Origin: Sphagnum magellanicum
Taxonomy: Eukaryota > Streptophyta > Sphagnopsida > Sphagnales > Sphagnaceae
Direction of reading: 5' to 3'
Assembly (NCBI GenBank): GCA_021904315.1
Contig: CM038919.1
Span: 19,151,666-19,215,665, forward strand
DNA length: 64,000 bases
Shown: one piece after another, positions 1 to 11,751 of the stretch
How positions within the stretch are numbered: the first letter of the stretch is position 1
Layout of the letters: each line of letters opens with the position of its first letter
Program-made: the position numbers and the translations under genes
Notes under the pieces: generated by a model
Seen by the model: the letters and a program-made list of their open reading frames with translations, nothing else
What the model was told of the DNA's origin: nothing
Database searches by the model: none

Positions 1-299
1 GTCACTTAAGAGGCAATTGATACTTTTAAATTGCCCATTGCAGCATAAGTGGCCTATATAACAAGGTTACAATTAAAACATAAAAACATAAAAACAACAA
101 CATAAAAACATTAGAATCATCCCATGAAAACATAAGAATAGAACATAAACTTGAAAAAAAAAGGGTAAGTTACAAATAAAACATGATATCCATGTGGGAT
201 CCACATACTTCACTTACACAAAAAAATCAATAGACAACTTGCAAGGCTAGTTAAACCTAAGGACAATATCAATGTACTTCTGCATAAAAAATTGTTGAG

Positions 300-2980
300 C
301 TAAGCTAAGATTTGAGAGCTTTAAACCTAAGCTCCACACCATATTGAGGGCATTCTACATGCCACTGCTCATATGCTTCTACATATGGAAAACCATGCAA
401 GGCCTAGAATTTCTAGGAGAACATTCTAACCACTAATCCCAAGTTTGTAGTAAGTCAATTGAGCAACTTGGATTTGCAAAATGCCAAAAAAAGCACCATT
501 CATCCTCCACACTACTTGTGAGGACTTGTACCATGGCAATTTTAATCAACTTGAAATACTTTGGAAAAGATCAAGTAAGCACTCTAGATGTTGAAAAAGT
601 CCACCAAAGATGTGTTAGTGGATCATTCATATCAAGTGGCTTAACCATGGCAGCACATGCATTTGATTTCATGGCCAGCTTGAACATAGATTGTTGAATG
701 TCAAGGGAAGTTGTTGACAACATTTCATGGACCATACATCACTTTTACCCAATTTCTTGGGGTGGTAGAAGGCAACCTTAATCACATCCAAATGTTTGTT
801 GAAGCATTTTTTCACATCAAATTATAGCCAATACGGTGGGTACACCACATTCAAACTATCCATGACATTATGAGTATGGAATTTGCCTTACAATTCCTCA
901 ACAAGGCATTCAACAGCTACTACAACCCCACATCCAATTTGTTAATTCAATTCAATTGAAAAGAAAGTGGGAAAAAACAAAATTCATCAAATAAAACACA
1001 AAATGTGTTAAGGTTTAGGGTTTAACTTGAACATTTTGCTTCCATTTGAGTGGTCTAGCTATAACATAGACTTTCTTGTCATATAAGAAATTTCACGAGT
1101 TTGCGTATTAAAATGAGTAGCCCAAATGTGTTATTGGATAACATCAAATGCCAAATGTTCCATTCCAATGTTCAAATTTGTCATCTAATGTGTGATTATT
1201 GAATCGTGTTTAGCACACAATAAAAATTTATAAGCCTCAAATGCATCATATTTGAATTCGTGTTCAAGTCCGTGTACAATTCATTTATCTCCCCTTGGCA
1301 CACTTTTGTTATTACCACAAAATCACAAATGAAAACATCCCACAATTAACTGAATTTGATCAGGTTATGACTACAACAATAGGAGAATGGCAGCAAGCCC
1401 CAATAAAAATTACACATCATAAAAAAGATCAAAATTTGCCTTTGTCTTTTCATTGGTAGGATCATCAAGGGCCATTTTCATCAACAATATTTTGTATTCT
1501 ACCATAACACATTGGGCAAGGGACAACATAGATATCTAGTGAATTTCCACATTCTTCAAAATCTTGGCCCCCTTTGTTTCCATAAGCTTAATTAGTTTTG
1601 TAAATTCCAAATGCCTTTTAAGCCTTTTGGAAAAATAATTGTACAAAGTTTAAATCAAACCTTCAATTTTGTTCCCCATTTGCAAATGTGATAGAGTTTG
1701 AACCATAAGGTTGTTTTATGAGCCATACAATGCACCCCCATGGAATGTGGAGCCCAACCATTAACAATTTGTTTTGTAACATCTTATTAGGTGCTTTGGA
1801 AAACAAAAACCCCATTTGCACCAAAGGTCATGATCTTTTTACCAATCAAATATTTTGTGAGACCTCATTCATGCATTAGGGCTTACATTAGGACTTGAGT
1901 AGATTATTAGCACCTAATTTTGCCACCACACATTTGAGGGAAAGGTGGAAAAATGGTATTCTCAATTAATTTTGAACCACATATACATGACAACCAGTTC
2001 TAGTTGTCAATGGTATTCACTTCATCACAAGTAAGTGACAAGTAATTAACTATTCCAACATTAGATTTTGTGGCCTCCAAAACAATGCCATGCATGTGTT
2101 GAACCATAGCCCAACCTACTATGTTTATCTAATGCATTTTGGGGTTCTATTCAAGATTCAAAAAATCAAATAAATCCTTGTGAACTAATATTCAAGCATA
2201 AGCCTACCATGTTTTAATGTGTAGAACAATCTAGCAAATTGAACCAATATTTTGCGTTTCACACCAACCAACCCATTAGTCACTTGTTGCAAAACAAATT
2301 CCTTGCCTTTGGAATCATAAGTAGCTTCATTATTACTATGCTTACAATCTTTCCTAATATATCACTCAATTTTTTTCACCCTTTTCATAGGTTTATTAGC
2401 CTTCCTTTTGTTGACATGTTTCTAGAGTGAATCCCATTTGAGAGCCAATAAATTATCTTTATGTTCCTTTGAGCAAATTTTGCACTTCGCTCTACACACA
2501 CAACCATTAGACCCCACTTGAAATTCAACCTAAGGCAACTTAGCTACCCATGAAACCTGAAATTTCCTTTTTGATTCATAAGCTTGTGTTTTGTTAACCT
2601 CTAGTGGTGATATTGAGATTTAATCCAAACCTTCCTACAACTTTGGAGAATCAATGTTAAGAGCAACTATAAGGGAATCTAATGCACAATTAAACATATC
2701 ATAGGAACTTTAGTAGCAAGTTATTTACCTTTCAAGGTAGCAAGTTCATAGAAAGATTGATGCTAACTCTTACTACTAGAAGCCACATCATATGTACCAA
2801 GAAGGATGCCATTGCTAGGGTTGTGGGAACTATAGAAATATTTGAATTTGAAGTTTGGGGGCGGTTTAAGGGGTGGCATCTTGAAGTAGAGTTGAAAGAA
2901 AAAGACAACAACTAAATACAAGCTCCACACAAGCACAAATATGCATAACAAATCAATGAAAACAAAGAGAAACCCCATAG
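300..2980 (-). pseudogene. Degenerate hAT-type transposase (DUF4371-like, zinc-finger/HAT dimerisation class)
   Basis: Conceptual translation of the minus strand gives pieces of a plant hAT-like transposase in the right order, separated by stops and frameshifts. Near 2500-2430 there is a zinc-finger-like CKIC segment followed by LALKWDS. At about 1780-1690 comes GWAPHSMGVHCMAHKTTL, the GVHCMAH motif of this class. At 1600-1540 lies LMETKGAKILKNVE, and at 1505-1420 a KMALDDPTNEKTKANFDL stretch. The C-terminal dimerisation region is recognisable near 560-465 (MVQVL, SVEDEWCF). The segment at 2763-2890 (PPLKPPPNFKFKYF) may be the N-terminus. No open frame longer than about 70 codons survives, so this is a dead copy. 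Family assignment is from remembered motifs, not from a search. Confidence 0.72.
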
Positions 2981-5200
2981 AACTACGACTGACAAGTTGA
3001 TGACATTAATGATTTGTAGGTAGCCAAAGTGCAAAACAAACTCAAAAACTTTGAAATATGTTCAAGCTTCACAATTCGAAAATGTTCACGCACACAACAA
3101 AATGCAAACTAGGACTAATGCACTTTGCATTGTGTATAATCGTGAATGCAATTTACACCATATGGAAAGGTTGGAAAGTTGGAACTGTAATGGATTGTTG
3201 TAATATACATACCTGAACAAAAATGTTGCAAAATGCTTGCGACAATAATGATGTTGATAGAGCTTAGGAATCATAATTCTAATTTGATTTCAAGCTCCAA
3301 CATCCAAGTTCTAGTGCAAATTACAAATGCATTTCGATCTGCCCATGATCTAGTGTACTTCATGCCCACAAATTTAATCACTTCAGAGTCTAGGACATAG
3401 ATCTTGATACTTGAAATAAATTGTCATGCTTAATGCTCTATGACCAAAGGAAATCAATGCACATACATGATACGATTCAAAATCATCAAACTCCAACACC
3501 ACATTCAACTTTGAAAAGTGAAAGAGTGAACCCTAAAATTTGAAAATATAAAAATCAGGCAACAAGCTACCAACTTCTAGGGTCCATGCAACCAAAAGAT
3601 CACAACAAATAAATAAAAACAAAGTGTAAGTTGTAATTTGCAAATGACCTACAAGCTCAAGGCCTTTATGTTTCCAACTCCAAGCTTCTAGACTCTGAAG
3701 TTTAAACTCTAGAGTCCATACTCATCATTCTAGAATCCATAGATTGGCCGCTAGTGACATAAATGGACGAGAAGGAGGAATAATGGCAAACGGTTCTATG
3801 TGGGAGAAGGAGGGTTTGGTGAACGGCCAAGATGCAAGGGGAAAATGTGATGAAAATCCAACGGTCTACAAAGTTAAGCAAGTGACTTAGGGTTTTATTT
3901 GGAGGCGATTTGGTGATTTGCCGGCACTATTCCATTTCTAGATCGACAAAAGGTTTCACAAATGAGTAAATTTTTAAGTGACCTTTTAGGGTGTCATAAT
4001 GTTTTTAGGCAAAAAGTGTCAGATTTCACCTTTAAAATCTAAGCTTACAGGTGACCAGCCCATTTTTTTTGGAGAAATTTGGCATTTTTTTGCCCAAAAT
4101 AAAACACTGCATGCATGCCCATTGCTTCCTTTGCTACTGATATCTCTTCATGTGAATTTGCAATGCTTGGCATGACATTTTCCTAATGCCTGCATGCAGA
4201 TACTCCACTGCAGAAAGATTTACACAGCATCTAATCTGGTTGCTCTCTCTCTCTCCCTCTCTCTCTTGCTGGGTGTTATGTTATCTGTGATCGCTTTAAA
4301 ATGGTTGATTGAATGTTGGTTTGATAATCTGTTTTCTCTTTGGTTTCTTAATCTGTTAACTCTAGAGATTGCTTGGTAAATCATTTGTTCTCTTCTCTTT
4401 CTTCAGTTTATTAATCTGCTGCCTAGAGCTAGAGAAATGATTGTGAGTTGGTCATGAAAACTAAAACATGATGATTCATGGTTGAACTTTGCCGTTTACA
4501 AAAGACCTGACAAGAATATACTGTGTCTCACCCTATGAGAGTATCATTAGATGATGCACAATGATGGATAACTGAAAATCAGTGAGCCATTGTTCAACTA
4601 CTTTTCTTGTAATCAGGCCAAAAATCTGTTCATAAGAATACAAAAAAAAAAAAAAAATTCTGCAGATTTTGCAAGTTCTGATGGTCATTGCAAGTTCTGG
4701 TCCCCTTACACCCAGAAAAAACCTTACCATAAATGTTTTTTGTCTCACATTCTGCCAGGAGCACAGAGCCTGCTCACTGTGTGTGCTTTTTGATAGAGCA
4801 GGCCATATCCAGGTTACCACAAATTCGTTGAGAAAGAGAATCAGGGCTCTGCAAATTTGAAGCTTCCAATAATCTCATCAAGGTTCTGATCAACACACAC
4901 CAAAGTCCTTTTTTTCTCCAGATCTAATCCATCATGTCCTGGCAGGAGCATGTAAGCCTGCTGCTCTTGCTCTCTGCTGCCCACTGATTTGAGTTTTTGA
5001 GTTTGGGAGAGCCCATCCAGATCACTGCAGGGTTTCCATTAAGGAAAAACAATCAGTCAACCAAACAATCAGTCAACCAACCATGTGTGTGAAACAAGAC
5101 ATACGTATCTTTCTACATTAGAGTTTGGAGTGAACAGCCAAATGGGCAAGTCCAGGAGAGACACAGCAGTGGGTAGTAGTAGTAGTAGTAGTAGGCTGAC
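2981..5200. other. Intergenic DNA between the hAT relic and TON1
   Basis: No gene is visible. The stretch up to about 4060 is probably flank or terminal sequence of the transposon relic. A CT-rich microsatellite lies at 4240-4267, a 15-base A tract at about 4642-4656 and a (TAG)n tract at 5176-5193. The part nearest TON1 could hold that gene's 3' untranslated region. Confidence 0.5.
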
Positions 5201-5208
5201 ACAGCAGG

Positions 5209-5557
5209 CTATAGTACCAAATGTCTCATCAAAGTGAAAGACAAATCTGCTAGCAGGGCACCAACCTTCACTGCTGAGAAGTGAGAGCTCCGTCTATTGT
5301 GTTCCTCAACTTCATCCTCTAAGTCCTCTTCGATGCCCCTGTTGTTGTCCCCCCATCTCTCAATTAGTTGCTTGCACAAGAAGGGATCTAGAATGCCTAA
5401 ATTCATCCAGAACTGCTACCAGATATTGTGTAAAGGCTAGAAATGAAACAAAGAAACTGCTTATAAACCCAGATACCGACAATTGGAAGGCCACATACTC
5501 AAATGAATTGTCATTGTCACTGTCACTGTAAAAATACGCTGATGAGTTCTTCTTACT
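5209..5557 (-). other. Possible extra 3' exons of TON1
   Basis: Two exon-like pieces lie downstream of the last confident TON1 exon. One, at 5498-5557, follows a good acceptor (ttttgcag), reads KKNSSAYFYSDSDNDNSFE in one phase and ends before gtatgt. The other, at about 5270-5390, reads WGDNNRGIEEDLEDEVEEH. They could give the protein an acidic tail, as in angiosperm TON1 which also ends acidic. The donor needed to reach them from exon 9 is weak, so the transcript could equally end at the stop at 5778. Confidence 0.3.
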
Positions 5558-5777
5558 GCAAAAGAGCAGATTGACACAACATTAAGTAATTCCTGACTAC
5601 ACCTATTGCTCTGCAAGCAAAAGAGAATACAATAACCATGGTGATGACTGTAGTCCCAAAGTTGCCTGCATACTGTTGATTACACACGTCAGCAACACAA
5701 CACTCAATCCAGTTCTGTTCTCTTTACACTTTTTTCTTTTCTTTACTACATATCAGATATACATCAGTAATTGTCTA

Positions 5778-8700
5778 TCAACCAACACCAGGATAATAAC
5801 TTAGGAACCAGTGTGACTTGAATAGGGAAGAAGCAGTCAACCGATAGTTAGAAGGGGCACTTGTTGCTGTTGAGGCAGATGCTGGCTGCCTGTTTCGACT
5901 TCCAATGTTTTCCCTTGATGTGCTGCTATGGCGGCTACTTGGGTCAGAAGCACTGTCATCCTCTGCCAACTCCAGCACCATGTTAAAGGATTAATGATTT
6001 ATCCCTATGAATAAGAAAAGTGAGTAAACAGGATAGTGAAGTTAGCAACTTAAAGATTTAGATGGGATTGGTTACAAAGTTGCTGTGCTCTCCTCAAGAT
6101 ACTGACCATGATGGGTGGAAGCACAGGGGTAAGCTTACCTCCCACTACAGCCAAGAACCCCATTAGCCCACTGAGGCAAAGCCTATGTATCACCAATAGG
6201 GACATATCTATGAGATTGCAGAGAGGGCTCCACAATAAGACATTGAAGGCAACACACCAAGGGGGAGAATACAGAAAAATCTTTCAATGATCACAACGAG
6301 TGCTAATGACTGGGCCCTACAAGGTGCATATCTGATAAGTACAATACAACAAAACTCCAGTTCCTGAAGAGCAGCTTCACATCCTCCAGGCCACGAAAAG
6401 TGAGGTTGGAAGAGTGATAGCAGCAACTTAACTTACCTAGATGAAGGTTTCCCACGGCATTGCTCATGTCATCCACAGATAGGCCTTTTCTGGACTGACT
6501 GTGAATGGAAAGTCATATCAAGCAAATTTCCCACCAGACAACATTGTCATGAGCAACATGCACCCAACCAAGGACCCAATTCAAACAATCATCAAATTCC
6601 AAGACCTGATACTACCTACTCTGTTCAATCATCTGTAGAAGGCTCCTTTACTTTTGGAGAGGTACCCAAGCTGATTCAGGAAATGTGTCATGATGTGAAT
6701 CAAATGTCTTCATCTAATCAAATCAGGACCCCACAGCCTAGCCTACCTACACAGGACATGGCTCCAAAAATGAATCTGATTGGTGGTATGGTTAAACATC
6801 CATGATTCCAATTACCTGCCAGAGCGATTGGCAGGCTGCACAACACTCATTGGCCCTCCTTTGTCTGAATATGATTGACTGACTGTTGGTGAATCCACAT
6901 AATGGTCATTGTATTCTTCCTCTCTCCATGCATTCTCCTTCTTCTTGCTGCCATTGCTCCCACTCTTCACTTCATCTTCCTCTCTCCTGTAGTACTCTCT
7001 CCCTTTGGTGTGTGTTGTGCTACTCCTGCTGTTGTCCCTGGAGCCTCGTGTTTGGGCTCCACTGATTTCTGTTGCAGATCCCATTGTTTGAGGGGAAATG
7101 AAAACAAAAAATTAGACTGAAATCTCATCCAGAACAGATGTAAAAAGATGGAGGAAAAAGAGACAGGAACTGACCTGACATCAGTGAATTGAAGCCATTG
7201 TGTGCATCAATCCCTGACCCACCACTGGATCTTCCAGGAGCAGTGGCACTAGACCGTGGTAGCCCCCCAAACGCAGGAACACTGGTGGTTCACATGAAAA
7301 CTTCAATTGAGAACCATTAGGTGTGAACCACCAACGTTGTTCAGAAGTCACGGGCAATTTGACATGGAAATAAATTGTGGGTTGAAAATAGTCACACAAA
7401 AGAAAGCACAACAATGGAAGAAATGGCATTCACCACATGATCCACAGACAACTGTTCAAACTTGGCATGAAAAAAGAGCTGGCAGAGAGTAACATAGTTG
7501 ATAGAGATAATATAGGACACTTGCCTGCTGGTTCGTTTAGGAGCTGGAAAGTCCTCTAGATTTGGAGATGACTTGGTGCCCCCCTTTCCATTGTCCTTGG
7601 AAAATTCACCAGACAGCTTTGACATCAAAACCCCATCTCCTGCATCACCTGCTCTTCCCCGGCTGTTTGTCCTCACCTTGTTTGCTGTTGCTGTTGGCTT
7701 TTCCTGAACAAAAGACAGCCATTCACTTGTGAGTGTCTCACATAATAAAGAATATTATTAATCTTGTGTAATAAAAAACTAGTGGATAAATGAGGTGTTT
7801 ACAGAAGTCCAATGCACTTCAATCTCTTCCTTCATATGTTGTTGCAAAGCCATTGGAAATACTGGACAATATGAGCCCCTTTAAAAACCTTTCACATTGC
7901 ATGCTTACCTCAGCCTTCAAGTATGACTCAACCACAGAAAGCAAGAGAGGTTGTGACTCAGCATCCCCGAGCTTGGTCTTGTCTTTCAATCCAAGTAACT
8001 CTTCCAGTTCAGACCTCATGTAGCTGCGAGGCTGTCCGACAAACCTTCCCATGTTAGTGGTAACAATGTTGCTGTTGGTTCAAACTTCACCTGCCAATTG
8101 TTTGTAGATCTACCCAGAATGCACTGAAAATTGCAATTTTAGTCAAAACTGATTCTCAGTTACAAGAACTGATGATGTTGCTACCAATTTTCCCAACTTG
8201 AAAGTCTGACAAAGTGCTAGTGAAAATCTCCAGATCAAGACACATTGAAAAGGAAGTACATTAGATAGACTCTGAGGAAAATATGGTAGAACCTGATTTA
8301 GCTCAGGCAAGAAGACTTTTAATGTATGCTCCAGCTCACACCATTCAAAATACTCACATACTAATGCCATCAACAGCTTGCCTGCAAAAGTAGTATCAAG
8401 CATATATAAATAACTACATAAGAATACTGTGTTTAAAACTGTTGTGCAATGTTACAATGTACTGATTGTGGTCAAATTGCTACCTAATCACACTGATCAT
8501 AAGCATCATCACAAAATTGGGAAGGAACAAGTAAGATTGCTTCACAATTAATAGGAAGATGTCAAGGCTGATGGAGAAAGCAGCACTGGAAAATACATGA
8601 CTTGATCAACAGCTACAAACCAGCTACATCAGGACAAGATTTATTTGTGGGACAGGAGAAGTGCCTGCATGAGAAGCATGGAGTTGCTTGGCCCGCTCAC

Positions 8701-9844
8701 TGCATTTTCCCAACAGGGCAAAGGAAGAAGCACCATTGTTCTCAGCTTCACGATCCTGCTCCTCTATTGCTTGAAACACGTTTGCCCTCAGCTCCGCCTG
8801 AGCTTTTGCAAACATATCAGAGACTCTGAGACATACAGTACAGTACAGTACAGTACTACAATGCAGAAACAAGAGGTTTGTTCACCCACACATTAGAAAA
8901 CTAACTGCCAAGCTTCAACATTACATAGTAGACAAGCAGAAACTCTTGGGAAAAAGAATTATTAACACAAAATCCAAAACAGCAGTTTTGAATCACCATG
9001 CATGCAGCATTGATGGAAAATTGATGTCATGCCAGCAATGTGCTGAATTCCAAATCCTAAGCCTCCAGACTCATTGCTCTGTCCTCCTCCAAAGATTCAT
9101 CTGAAGCTTCTCAACTAGGGTTACATCCAGCAACAGACTTGAGGGGAACTTGGGTCATGCAAACTGGTTCTTCTTCTAACCGATCCACAGTTTCTGGAAG
9201 CTAGTCTCCCTTCTGTATCTATGAGATTACAGGAAAAAAACTCCACAATATCTATCTATGAAATTGCAGAGAAAACTCCAGAACCAAAATGCTTTGAGGG
9301 GTTCTGTTGGTTCCCAGTGCAACCCAAAACCTAACATGTGACAAGAATGAGTGTGATGATGATGATCATCATCATATGAGTGTCAGTTACAAAGTAAATG
9401 TCCTGCAAAGGGAAATGGCATTTTTACAAATTGCAGCCAAATTGCCACATTCTGAATAAAACAAAAGTCTCTCTTCCTGCACAGCTAAAGTTTTAGGGGG
9501 ATTGTATGTATCATGTGGAAGGATGCCAATGCCCATTCCTTGCAAAATATCTCACTTCATTCCTACCAGTTTGGGTGTCTCCAAATGCCACAAACAGCAG
9601 AAGAAGACAATGTACATCACTTACCATAACTCCAAGCTGAATGAGTGCATTTTTCAGCTTCTTCTGACATCAAGAGAAAGATCACAATGTACATGCAGCC
9701 ACAACATAGGGATTCTACAGATGAGAAGAATACAGCAGAAAAGGGCGAAAAGCTTACCCGAATTCGTGCAAGCACACCCTTCTTCTCCAACGTTTTAGTG
9801 ACGAGTGTTTTGAGGTCACCCATCTCCCGCATGTAGTCATCCAT
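5778..9844 (-). CDS. TON1: TONNEAU1-like protein (FOP-related microtubule organiser)
   Basis: TON1 acts at the cortex with TRM proteins and a PP2A complex to organise the preprophase band and cortical microtubules. Exons: 9844-9758, 8797-8665, 8381-8293, 8031-7909, 7703-7525, 7281-7175, 7068-6816, 6489-6437, 5962-5778. Spliced length is 402 residues. The start MDDYMREMGDLKTLVTKTLE is nearly the same as Arabidopsis TON1. Residues 30-73 hold the AELRANVFQAIEE block, and 74-103 the LisH/FOP-dimerisation segment (LLMALVCEYFEW). Exon 8 (DMSNAVGNLHL) resembles the conserved C-terminal helix. Residues about 140-320 are a Ser/Gly/Lys-rich linker much longer than in the roughly 260-residue angiosperm protein. 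Exon 5 needs a GC donor, and exon 2 probably does too. The N-terminal half is certain; the C-terminus is less so. Confidence 0.88.
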
Positions 9845-11751
9845 AGCTCACCTTCTCCCTCTCCACGTAATGCATAAGAGTGGTGAAAAAGCTCTGCAAC
9901 AAACTCTCAACCCCACCCCCCTCTTCCCTCTGTTGCCTTTATTTTTTCCGAACCCAGAACCCTCCTCAACTTCCCCTCTCAACCTAACGTCATTATTCAC
10001 AACAAAGCTCGGACAAACAAACCGAGAAATGTCGGTTTTCCGAACCCAGAAACACTCTCACTCTCTCTCTCTCGGTCTCTTCTCCCTGCCCAACTTCCTC
10101 CTCTCAACCTACCGTCATTATTCACATCTGCTTCCTAATAATGCACGAAGAAGGGGGGGGTGGGGGAAAGAGTATCCGTAAAGAATCCCGACTTGGACGC
10201 GCGACGAAAAGTGGAAACAAACGAAGAAGACGAGCAAATAAGAGAGGAAGAAGCCCAATGTGCAACGCCTGCAACAAAGCCAAACACTCAAGTGCAGAAA
10301 GGAAAACGAAACAAAGGCACTGTGGCGGAGTGTCGGAGCGTGCAGTGTCGCAGTAGCGACGATGGTAGGTAGGTACATGACAAAACGAAAGTCCAGACTT
10401 TGTATTATTGCCGGTCCTCCATCCGGTAAGTAGGTAGGTAGGTAGGTCGAGGCCATGTACATGGACGGAAGGACGGACAATCGCATGTAGGTAGGTAGGT
10501 AGGTACGCAGGTACGTACGTTAATTTTATACTGTATTTCACATCCGTATTCAACATCTGTATCCAATACTGTATCCAATATCCGTATTATGTATCCTGTT
10601 CCGTACTGTATACGTCATCCGTATTCAATATCGTATTCGACCTCTGTACTCAAGCTCGAGAATCGCTCGAGAATCACACTGTTCGAGAATGGCGATTGCG
10701 ATCGAGAAATTGTCGATTTTTTTGGGAGAAATTTTCGAAATTTTTCTCGATCGCTGTGGAAAATATTCTCGAGTAGTTCTTGGAACGGTTGACCAATCGA
10801 AATCGGAGATTATGGAACAAAGTTTGATCGATTGTATGTTCTGTGTGCGATGATCAATTGCTGATGATCGTCCCTTCCACATGCAGTAAATAGATTGCGG
10901 ATCCTATTTGTCGGGCGACGGAAGCGGTGGAGATCAAGTGTAGCACAAAAACAAAAAGGGACGAGGACGAAGCGGAAGGCGGCAAACAAGGGCAGCAATG
11001 ACAGAGGAGGGACAAGAACAATCGCCAACTGGTTGGCTCTCTGAATGTTAGCGTTGAATCTGCTTTCCGACAGATCCTCAGGTGGGACCTGATCTCCTTT
11101 CCACCGCGCTTCCTTTCGTTTCCTACTTGCCTTCTCAATCGATTCGATTCCACGTGTGTGAACCGCTTGTGCATCGAATCCCGTGAACTCTGCTGTGCTT
11201 GTGCATTACATGCTGATGACGCTTATGAGACGCGCACTTTTGTCAATGTCAGAAGTCAGAAAGAACTTCACAGCTTGACGAGACGAAGCCTTCTTCTTCC
11301 ATTGGCTTTTGTGTCTCGTAAGTCTTGATGCGTCGAGAAGATGGCGGGTGTGTGCATTTGAAGCCGGATCTGGAATCCTTTACCGCCTATTTTGTCATGT
11401 GTCGCAGCGATTTTGTGTGGAAATTTGGTGCAAGAAAAAATTGGTCTTCTCACGCGTATTAAAACGGACTTCGATGCCTGAATAAAAACAGTGGATGCAA
11501 GAAAAGCTGATCTTCTCACGTTTTGAAATGGATTTCGATGCCTGAACACAGTTGATGCAAGGGAGAGACTTGGCCGATGCGTGTGTGTTTGATGCCTGGG
11601 CTTAGATCGTTGTGACTTGTTCCCGGATTGTTCCTGTTCGTCGAGGATTGAGTGTGCGAAGCTTTTCTTGGACTGAAGAAGAGAGGAAAGGTTAAGTGCG
11701 AGCTAGTGTTTGTTTTTCCAACTATCTATCTGTTTTTCTCTGCACTTTGCC
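9845..11751. promoter_or_regulatory. Divergent intergenic region between TON1 and AAF
   Basis: The two genes are transcribed away from each other, so both promoters and 5' untranslated regions lie here. Next to TON1, the CT-rich block at 10050-10080 is a GA tract on the TON1 sense strand. A unit containing ccgaacccagaa and ctcaacctaacgtcattat is present twice (about 9949-10010 and 10036-10125). GGTA repeats lie at 10362-10518 and GTATTC-type repeats at 10535-10650. TCGAGAA repeats and a hairpin-like palindrome lie at 10655-10755. Next to AAF, a segment of about 70 bases is duplicated at 11428-11560. I cannot fix a TATA box or transcription start. Confidence 0.6.

Noticed and set aside
10122..10556. 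Overlapping open frames of 122 and 144 codons on the minus strand with YLPTYLP-type repeats
   Set aside because: They are translations of the GGTA/TACC microsatellite in a divergent promoter and show no domain.
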